Positions 57,912 through 64,000 of a stretch of DNA of 64,000 bases are shown piece after piece. The notes under the pieces were generated by a model. It was given only the letters and a program-made list of their open reading frames with translations. It was not told the DNA's origin and ran no database searches. The position numbers and the translations under genes were made by a program. Every line of letters starts with the position of its first letter. Within the stretch, counting starts at the first letter, position 1. This stretch comes from PALSA-612 sp963755155. Lineage in GTDB: Bacteria > Actinomycetota > Thermoleophilia > Gaiellales > Gaiellaceae. Location of the stretch: the NCBI GenBank assembly GCA_963755155.1, contig CAVWIV010000007.1, positions 1 to 64,000 of the forward strand, in the 5' to 3' direction.

Positions 57912-60900
57912 ATGAATTCCGCCAACGGCACGAACGGCATGTATGCCGAGTTGCACTGCCTCAGCAACTTCTCGTTCTTGCGCGGGGCTTCGCATCCAGG
58001 CGAGCTCGTGCAAACCGCGGCCGAGCTCGGCTATGCCGGTCTCGCGTTGACCGACGAGTGCTCCGTGGCCGGAGTCGTGCGCGCGCATACGGCGGCCAAG
58101 GAGCTTGCCGCTGAAGCTCGTCGTCGGCAGCGAGCTCGCTGCACGCGGCAGGATGCCCGGTAGAGCAACGCAGGGCAGTTGCCGGGACGGCCTCAAAGTC
58201 GTCGTGCTCGCCGAAGATCGGCAGGCGTATGCGGCGTTGTGCGGGCTCATCAGTCGAGCGCGGCGGGCGGCTCCCAAAGGTGAGTACCGCGTCGGCCGCG
58301 CCGACGTTGCCGAATGTTTGCACGCGCACGGCTTGCTGCTCTGGCTGCCGAGCTTCTCCGACCAGGCCGGCGACAAGGAGACCGGCGTGCTGGTTGCAGG
58401 AGCGTTTCGCAGGCCGTCTTTGGTTGGCCGTCGAGCTGCTGAACTGCCGGCAACGACCGGCGGCGGCTGCAAGAGGCTCGAGCCCTCGGCCGGGAGCTCA
58501 CGTTGCCGCTGGTCGCAGCCGGCAACGTGCACATGCACCGCCGTGAGCGCCGCGTGCTGCAAGACACGCTGACTGCCATTCGGCACAAAGTTCCGCTCGA
58601 TGAGCTCGGTTTCCAGCTGCATTCGAACGCCGAGCGCTGCCTGCGGCCCATCGACGAGCTGGTGCGGCGTTATCCCGCCGAGTTGCTGCGCGAGTCGCTC
58701 GCGATACTCGAGCGCGTGAATTTTTCGCTCACGGAGCTGCGCTACGAATATCCGTACGAGCTGATTCCTGCGGGCGAGACGCCGGCGAGCTATCTGCGAG
58801 CGTTGACCGAGCGCGGCTGCCGGTGGCGTTGGCCAAAAGGGGAATCGAGCAAAGTGCGCAAGCTCATCGAGCACGAGCTCGCAGCTGATCGCGGAGCTGC
58901 ACTACGAGGCGTATTTCCTAACCGTTCACGACATCGTGAGCTACGCCCGCAGCATCGGCATCTTGTGCCAAGGCAGAGGCTCGGCTGCGAATTCCGTCGT
59001 GTGCTTCTGCTCTAGGAATTACCGAGGTCGATCCCGAGCGGATGCAGACGCTTGGTCGAGCGCTTCATCTCGAAGGAGCGCAACGAGCCGCCGGATATCG
59101 ACGTGGATTTCGAGCACGAGCGGCGCGAGGAGGTCATTCAATACATCTATCGCAAGTACTCGCGCGAGCGAGCCGCGTTGGCCGCTACGGTCATCACCTA
59201 TCGTGGGCGCAGCGCCATCCGCGATGTCGGCAAGGCGCTCGGTATCGAGGAGTTGCAAGTCGGCGCGCTCGCGCGGTCGCTGCAATGGTGGGAGAGCGGC
59301 GTCATCGACGAGCAGCGGATTCGCGAGGCAGGGCTCGACCCCAAGAGCCCGAAGGTGTGGCGCTGGATCAAGCTCGCCGAGTCGCTGCTCGGCTTTCCGC
59401 GCCATCTCTCGCAGCACGTCGGCGGTTTCGTCATCGCCGAGCGGCCGATCCACGAGCTCGTGCCGATCGAGAACGCCGCGATGCCGGAGCGCACCGTCAT
59501 CCAATGGGACAAGGACGACCTCGAGGAGCTCGGGCTCATGAAAGTCGACGTGCTCGGGCTCGGCATGCTGACCGCGATCCGGCGCAGCTTCGAGCTCATC
59601 GAACGGTTCGACGGCCGCAAGCTCACGATGGCGAAGGTTCCCGCCGAAGATCCGGCCGTCTATCGGATGATCCAGAAGGCCGACACGATCGGCGTCTTTC
59701 AGATCGAGTCGCGCGCGCAGATGGCCATGCTGCCGCGACTCAAGCCGAAGGAATATTACGACCTCGTGATCGAAGTCGCGCTCGTCCGGCCGGGCCCGAT
59801 CCAGGGTGACATGGTGCATCCGTATCTGCGGCGCCGTAACGGCGAGGAAAAAGTCGACTATCCGAGCCGCGAGGTCGAGAACGTCCTGAAGCGGACGCTC
59901 GGCGTGCCGATTTTCCAAGAGCAGGTCATGCAGCTCGCGATCGTCGCCGCGGATTTCACGCCGGGCGAGGCCGATCAGCTGCGGCGCGCAATGGCGGCGT
60001 GGAAGCACCGCGGCGGGCTCGAGCCATTCGAGGCGAAGCTCAAGAGCCGCATGCGCGCCAAGGGCTACAGCGAGGAGTTCGCGAACCGCATCTTCCAGCA
60101 GATCTTGGGCTTCGGCGATTACGGTTTTCCGGAGTAGTCACGCCGCAAGCTTCGCGCTGCTCGCTTACGTCTCGGCGTGGCTCAAGCATCACGAGCCCGC
60201 GGCGTTCTGCTGCGCGCTGCTGAACAGCCAGCCGATGGGCTTCTATGCGCCGCAACAGCTCGTGCGCTCCGCGCGCGATCACGGCGTCGAGGTGCGGTCC
60301 ATCGACGTCAATCACAGCGACTGGGACTGCACGCTCGAGCGCGGCGCCGACGGCAGCGCGGCCGTGCGTCTCGGAATGCGGCTCGTGAAGGGATTGGCGA
60401 GCGGAGGCGGCAGCGCGTGTGCGCTGCCGCGCGCACGACGGCTCCGTTCACGAGCGTGCAGGATTTGGCCGAAAGAGCGCGGCTCAACGCCAAGGACTTG
60501 GGCGCGCTGGCTTCGGCCGGCGCGCTCGCGCACGCTCGCGAGCCAATCGTCACCGCGCGCGCTGGGAGGTGGCCGGTGTCGAGCAGCCCACGGAGCTGCT
60601 CGAGCGCGTGCGTTTCGCCGAAGCTCTACCGATTCTGCGCCGGCCGACCGAAGGCGAGGACATCGCGGCCGACTACCGCCACGTCGGCGTGAGCCTCGGC
60701 CGGCATCCGCTGACTTTGCTGCGGCACGAAGCTCGAGGCGGCCGGAATCAGGACGGCTCGTGCCGTCGCGGAGTTGGCGCCGGGCGAGCGCGTCCGCTCG
60801 GCAGGGCTCGTCATCACTCGGCAACGGCCGTCGAGCGCGTCGGGGGTTACCTTCGTAACCCTCGAGGACGAGACGGGCTACTTGAATCTCGTGGTCTGGG

Positions 60901-61067
60901 AGCGGCTCGCGCAGCGAGACCGGCGGGCGTTGCTCGGTGCGACGTTGCTCGGCGTATATGGGGTCGTGCAGAAGGAGAGCGGGGTATTACACGTGATTGC
61001 CGAGCAGCTTTTCGATCACAGCGAGCTCTTGGGTAAGCTCGTCACGCGTTCGCGCGATTTTCATTAG
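57912..61067 (+). CDS. dnaE2: Error-prone DNA polymerase III alpha subunit DnaE2
   Basis: About 1,045 residues. Performs SOS translesion synthesis with ImuA and ImuB. PHP domain at the N terminus (YAELHCLSNFSFLRGASHPG; GYAGLALTDECSVAGVVRAH), palm with catalytic acids (CQGRGSAANSVVCFCLGIT; NEPPDIDVDFEHERREEVIQ; QWDKDDLEELGLMKVDVLG), ALVRPGPIQGDMVHPYLRRR, GFGDYGFPESHAASFALLAY, and a C-terminal OB fold (VTFVTLEDETGYLNLVVWER). At least ten shifts, mostly single insertions, break it (58,108; 58,410; 58,490; 58,880; 59,015; 59,045; 60,137; 60,410; 60,560; 60,730). About 15 residues (ARGRMPGRATQGSCR) inside the PHP domain come from repeat copy C. Confidence 0.92.
58142..58186 (+). repeat. Two-hairpin dispersed repeat, copy C, inside dnaE2
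   Basis: Core GGATGCCCGGTAGAGCAACG then CAGGGCAGTTGCCGGGAC. Sits in frame between KLVVGSEL and DGLKVVVLAED of the PHP domain, where DnaE2 relatives have only a few residues. Hairpin 2 arms GCAAC and GTTGC are kept; the first palindrome is partly eroded. It adds about 45 bases without breaking the frame. Confidence 0.8.
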
Positions 61068-61082
61068 CGGTGCGAGCCGCTA
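61065..61082. terminator. Inverted repeat joining two convergent stop codons
   Basis: TAGCGG (61065-61070) and CCGCTA (61077-61082) flank a six-base loop. The left arm starts with the dnaE2 TAG; the right arm, read on the other strand, starts with the TAG of the minus-strand gene. No T-run follows on either side. Confidence 0.4.
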
Positions 61083-61364
61083 GACGTCGTAATCGTCGAA
61101 ATCCTCGAGATCGCGTTTCGCTCGTTTTCGCTCCATGAGCTCTTCGAGCCGCCGTTTCGCAGCTTGCTCTCGACCGGGACGAGTGACGCCGTCGACCTCG
61201 AGCTCGTGAATGAGCTCTTCGACGTTGATCTCTACGGAAGGGTCGCCGACGTTATCGGTTTCCGCTGCGGCTGGCTCCGCTTCGGCTTCTTCCTCCTCCG
61301 CTTCCTCTTCTTCGTCTTCGATTTCTTCTTCTTCTTTTTTCTTTTCCGACTCCCTTACCTTCAT
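61080..61364 (-). CDS. PA3496-like small acidic protein
   Basis: 94 residues. The first half is extremely acidic (SEKKKEEEEIEDEEEEAEEE), followed by NVGDPSVEINVEELIHELEV and the C terminus AKRRLEELMERKRAKRDLED then FDDYDV. The C-terminal basic-acidic helix resembles the PA3496 family, annotated as putative envelope-integrity proteins, but the long Glu/Asp run is unusual for it. It has its own promoter (61412-61440) and a GGAGGGAGGA box. Function unknown. Confidence 0.6.
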   Translation of the reverse strand: MKVRESEKKKEEEEIEDEEEEAEEEEAEAEPAAAETDNVGDPSVEINVEELIHELEVDGVTRPGREQAAKRRLEELMERKRAKRDLEDFDDYDV

Positions 61365-61411
61365 TCCTCCCTCCGTATCGAGTCGGTGAATCGTGAGCCG
61401 CAGTCGGCGCT

Positions 61412-61440
61412 TTTATAAACCCGCCCCCAATGGATGGCAA
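61412..61440 (-). promoter_or_regulatory. Sigma-70 promoter for the acidic protein
   Basis: Minus-strand TTGCCA (61435-61440), 17-base spacer, TATAAA (61412-61417). It lies 47 bases before the ATG at 61364. Both hexamers and the spacing are near consensus. Confidence 0.7.
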
Positions 61441-61475
61441 TACCCCCGCAAAGGCTTTTGTGACCGAGCGCACAA

Positions 61476-61496
61476 GCACGCTCGAAACAAGCGTGC
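61476..61496 (-). terminator. Hairpin after gspF
   Basis: Seven-base arms GCACGCT (61476-61482) and AGCGTGC (61490-61496) around CGAAACA, starting five bases after the gspF stop on the minus strand. The T-run is poor, so it may be weak or Rho-assisted. Confidence 0.45.
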
Positions 61497-61500
61497 GCGA

Positions 61501-62717
61501 TCAGCGAACGAGCTGGTTGATCTGGAAGATCGGTAGGAGGATCGCCATGACGATCGCGAGCACGACGAGTCCCATGACGACGATCAGGAGCGGCTCGAGC
61601 ACGCTCAACATCGTCGCCAGCAGGCTGTCCATCTCGCTTTCCTGATGGTTTGCGGCGCGCTCGAGCATGCTGTCGAGCTCGCCGCTGGCTTCGCCGCTCG
61701 AGATCAGATGAACGCTCATCGGCGGGAACAGCTTCGATTGGCTCAACGAGCGGCCGATTGCACCACCTTCGCGCACGCGCACCGCGGCGTCTTCGACGGC
61801 GGCGCGCATCGGCAGGTTGGCGATGACGGAGGCGCTGATCCGCAGTGCCTCGAGAGCGGGCACGCCGCTCGCAGTAAGAATGCTCAGCGTGCGCGTGAAG
61901 CGCGCGGTGTTGAGCCCGCGCGTCACGCGGCCGAAGATCGGCGCGCGCAGCAGCCAGCCGTGCACGCGCCTGCGGATGTGCTCCTGCCTCAGCAGCCGCG
62001 TGATGACGACGACGGCACCGACGATTGCTCCGATGCAGCAAGAACCACCAGTTCTGGACGAAGTTCGAGATCGCAATCAGCACTCGCGTCATCATCGGCA
62101 GCTCTTGCCCCGTGGTCTCGAACACGCCGACGACCTTCGGGACGACGGCGACCAGCATCACGACGATGATGATCAGCGCGATCGTCGTCAGCAGGATCGG
62201 ATAGACCATCGCCTGCACGACTTTCTGGCGCAGGCCGTGGCGCGACTCGGTGTAGTCGGCAAGTCGCTCGAGCACCGAATCGAGCTGGCCGGCCTGCTCG
62301 CCGGCCATGACGGTCGCGCGGTACACGGGCGGGAACGCGTGCGGAAAATCGTCGAGACCCGACGCCAGCGAGTGACCTTCGAGCACCTTGGCGCGCACGC
62401 CGAGGATGATGCTCTTCAAGCCGCGGCTTCTCCGTGTGCTCGCTGACGGCGAGCAACGCCTCCTCGAGCGGCAAGCCCGCTTTGACGAGCGTCGCGAGCT
62501 GGCGCGTCAGCAGCGCGAGGTCGAGCCCCGATATGCCTTTGAATAGCGAGAAGCGGCGCTGCGATTTGCGCTCGCGCTCCTCGACCTCCGCGACCTCGAC
62601 GGGCAGGAGCTGGCGTTCGCGCAGCAGCTGCCGCACGTGGCGCGGCGTGTCGCCCTCGAGGACCCCGCGATGCTCCTTGCCGCCCGGGTCGACGGCGACG
62701 TATTGATACGCGCCCAT
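61501..62717 (-). CDS. gspF: Type II secretion inner-membrane platform protein GspF
   Basis: About 404 residues. Starts MGAYQYVAVDPGGKEHRGVL. Cytosolic part: LFKGISGLDLALLTRQLATL, VKAGLPLEEALLAVSEHTEK, RATVMAGEQAGQLDSVLERL. Three helices: VVQAMVYPILLTTIALIIIV, NFVQNWWFLLHIGAIVGAVV and LEPLLIVVMGLVVLAIVMAI. The second T2SF repeat is GLNTARFTRTLSILTASGVP with HLISSGEASGELDSMLERAA. Shifts near 62,425 and 62,040 are repaired. It overlaps the gspE stop by one base (TGATG). It transmits ATPase movement to the pseudopilus. Confidence 0.92.
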
Positions 62718-64000
62718 CAGTCGCTCCGCGTGACCCTGAGCACCTCTTCGAGCGTCGTGACGCCGGCCAGGATCTTCTGCACGCCGTCTTCGCGGATGCT
62801 CGGCGTCAGCGTGCGCGCGTAGCGCTCGAGCTCGTGCTCGCCGGCAGCCGTCGTGGATCATCGTCGCGCATCGTATTGTCGACCTTGACGAGCTCGTAGA
62901 TGCCCGTGCGGCCCGATAGCCCTGCTCGGCGGCAGGTGCGCGGTAGAGCGTCGGCGGATTGGCTGGGTCGACGCCGAGCAGCCGGCATTCGTACTCGCTG
63001 GCGACGGTACGGGACGCGCTGCGCGGGATCGAGCACGCGCACGAGCCGTTGCGCCAGCACGCCGATCAAGCTCGACGACAGCAGGAACGGCTCGACGCCC
63101 ATGTCGCGCAAGCGCGTGACGGCGCCGACGGCCGTGTTCGTGTGCAACGTCGACATCACGAGGTGGCCCGTCAAGCTCGCCTGCACGGCGATCTCGGCCG
63201 TCTCGAGGTCGCGGATCTCGCCGACCATCACGACGTCGGGATCTTGCCGCAGGATCGCGCGCAGGCCGCGCGCGAACGTCATCTCGACCTTCGTGTTGAC
63301 CTGCGTTTGGCCGATGCCGTCGATGTGATACTCGATCGGATCCTCGACGGTCAGGATGTTGCGCGTGAGGTCGTTGATGCGCTCGAGCGCCGCGTACAGC
63401 GTCGTCGTCTTGCCCGAGCCGGTCGGGCCCGTGACGAGCAGAATGCCGTGCGGCCGATGCACGAGCTCGTCCATGGCCGTTTGATCGCCGTCGGCCATGC
63501 CGAGACTCGTGGAGCGTGAGGCGGCCCGGCTTGCTTGTCGAGCAGGCGCAGCACGACGCGCTCGCCGTGCCCCGACGGGATCGTCGCGACGCGCACGTCG
63601 ACGGCGCGGCCCGCGATTCGCAGCGAGATGCGGCCGTCCTGCGGCAGGCGCTTCTCGGCGATGTCGAGCTTCGACATGACCTTGACGCGCGACACGACGA
63701 GCGGCGCGACGGCGCGTTTCGATTGCAGCACCTCGCGCAGCACGCCGTCGATGCGGAACCGCACCGTCATGCGGTTCTCGAACGGCTCGATGTGAATGTC
63801 CGAGGCGTTGTCCTTGACCGCCTGCGTCAGCAGCGCGTTGATGAGCCGGATGATCGGCGCTTCGTCGTCGCTGTCGATGAGGTCCGACGGCTCGGGAAGC
63901 TGCTGCGCGACGGCGAGGAGGTCCGTGTCGTCGTTGAGCCCCTCGACCATCGTCATCGCGGCGCCGCTTTCGTAGGCCGCCTGCAGCGTCGCGTCGAACG
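62717..64000 (-). CDS. gspE: Type II secretion ATPase GspE (5' end outside window)
   Basis: Visible from the end of the N2 domain: IIRLINALLTQAVKDNASDI, HIEPFENRMTVRFRIDGVLR, Walker A LVTGPTGSGKTTTLYAALER, Asp box VEDPIEYHIDGIGQTQVN, Walker B ILRQDPDVVMVGEIRDLETA, His box GHLVMSTLHTNTAVGAVTRL and the C-terminal GRTGIYELVKVDN. The tetracysteine zinc site found in most GspE proteins is not seen: LDPAQ and APAAEQ stand where CxxC pairs are expected. Shifts near 63,515, 63,030, 62,920 and 62,860 are repaired. It ends with LEEVLRVTRSD. Confidence 0.92.

Noticed and set aside
62935..62965. Possible fifth copy of the two-hairpin repeat in gspE (GGTAGAGCG)
   Set aside because: Only about 10 bases match and they are explained by normal GspE residues (TLYRA); neither hairpin is present.

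Overview
The window is best read as three pieces of unrelated bacterial genomes joined end to end. Positions 1 to about 15,520 look actinobacterial (gene order sucB, TIGR01777 epimerase, lipB, lipA, DUF4191, RDD protein, glnA). Positions about 15,520 to about 29,075 look like Myxococcota or a related deltaproteobacterium (DUF4215 cysteine-repeat lipoprotein, PYSKS-type IleS, tandem LspA, TPR-AIM24 protein). Positions about 29,075 to 64,000 look gammaproteobacterial, of a Steroidobacter or Xanthomonadales-like type (LolCDE, MsbA, LpxK, KdsB, RNase E, RluC, Maf, RpmF, PlsX, FabH, Lpp, LexA and the ImuA-ImuB-DnaE2 cassette, GspE and GspF). Both joints cut genes on at least one side, so a chimeric assembly is more likely than natural transfer.

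Nearly every gene in the first two pieces is broken by frameshifts. Almost all are repaired by removing one inserted base (rarely two), at about one per 60 to 150 bases. The third piece has the same kind of error at about one per 1 to 2 kb, rising inside dnaE2 and gspE. Gene extents below are reconstructed across these shifts. They are read as sequencing or assembly errors, not pseudogenes.

Layout. 1-5,154: end of pepA, then lpdA, sucB and an epimerase. 5,166-6,600: a minus-strand membrane protein. 6,738-9,031: lipoate synthesis (lipB, lipA) and a DUF4191 protein; lipoate made here would load the lipoyl domains of the neighbouring E2. 9,055-12,343: GlxA-type regulator, a small membrane ORF, an RDD protein and glutamine synthetase. 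12,642-15,520: lipoprotein, membrane protein and a cut NmrA-type protein. 15,520-17,404: cysteine-repeat lipoprotein and dCMP deaminase on the minus strand. 17,445-22,354: ileS, two lspA genes in tandem, and a secreted protein. 22,751-28,264 (minus): pabB, TPR-AIM24 and comEC. 28,384-29,068: a secreted beta-rich protein.

In the third piece, 29,075-32,552 (minus) is an ECF sigma factor, a zinc-finger anti-sigma protein fused to bactofilin-like repeats, a beta-propeller protein and a cut secreted protein. 35,051-45,817 is one long plus-strand envelope run: lipoprotein sorting (lolC, lolE, lolD), comEC, an ExbB/ExbD pair, and lipid A and Kdo supply (msbA, lpxK, kdsB). Then come rne (minus), rluC, maf (minus) and yceD-rpmF-plsX-fabH. 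53,259-54,688 pairs an L,D-transpeptidase with an Lpp-like lipoprotein. 54,905-61,067 is a LexA-controlled mutagenesis cassette. 61,501-64,000 (minus) holds gspF and part of gspE.

The most interesting signal is a dispersed repeat of about 45 to 50 bases with two hairpins. It occurs four times (32,001; 56,233; 57,849; 58,142), only in the third piece. One copy lies in frame inside the DnaE2 PHP domain, one forms the tail of the sigma factor, and one lies at the 3' end of imuA.
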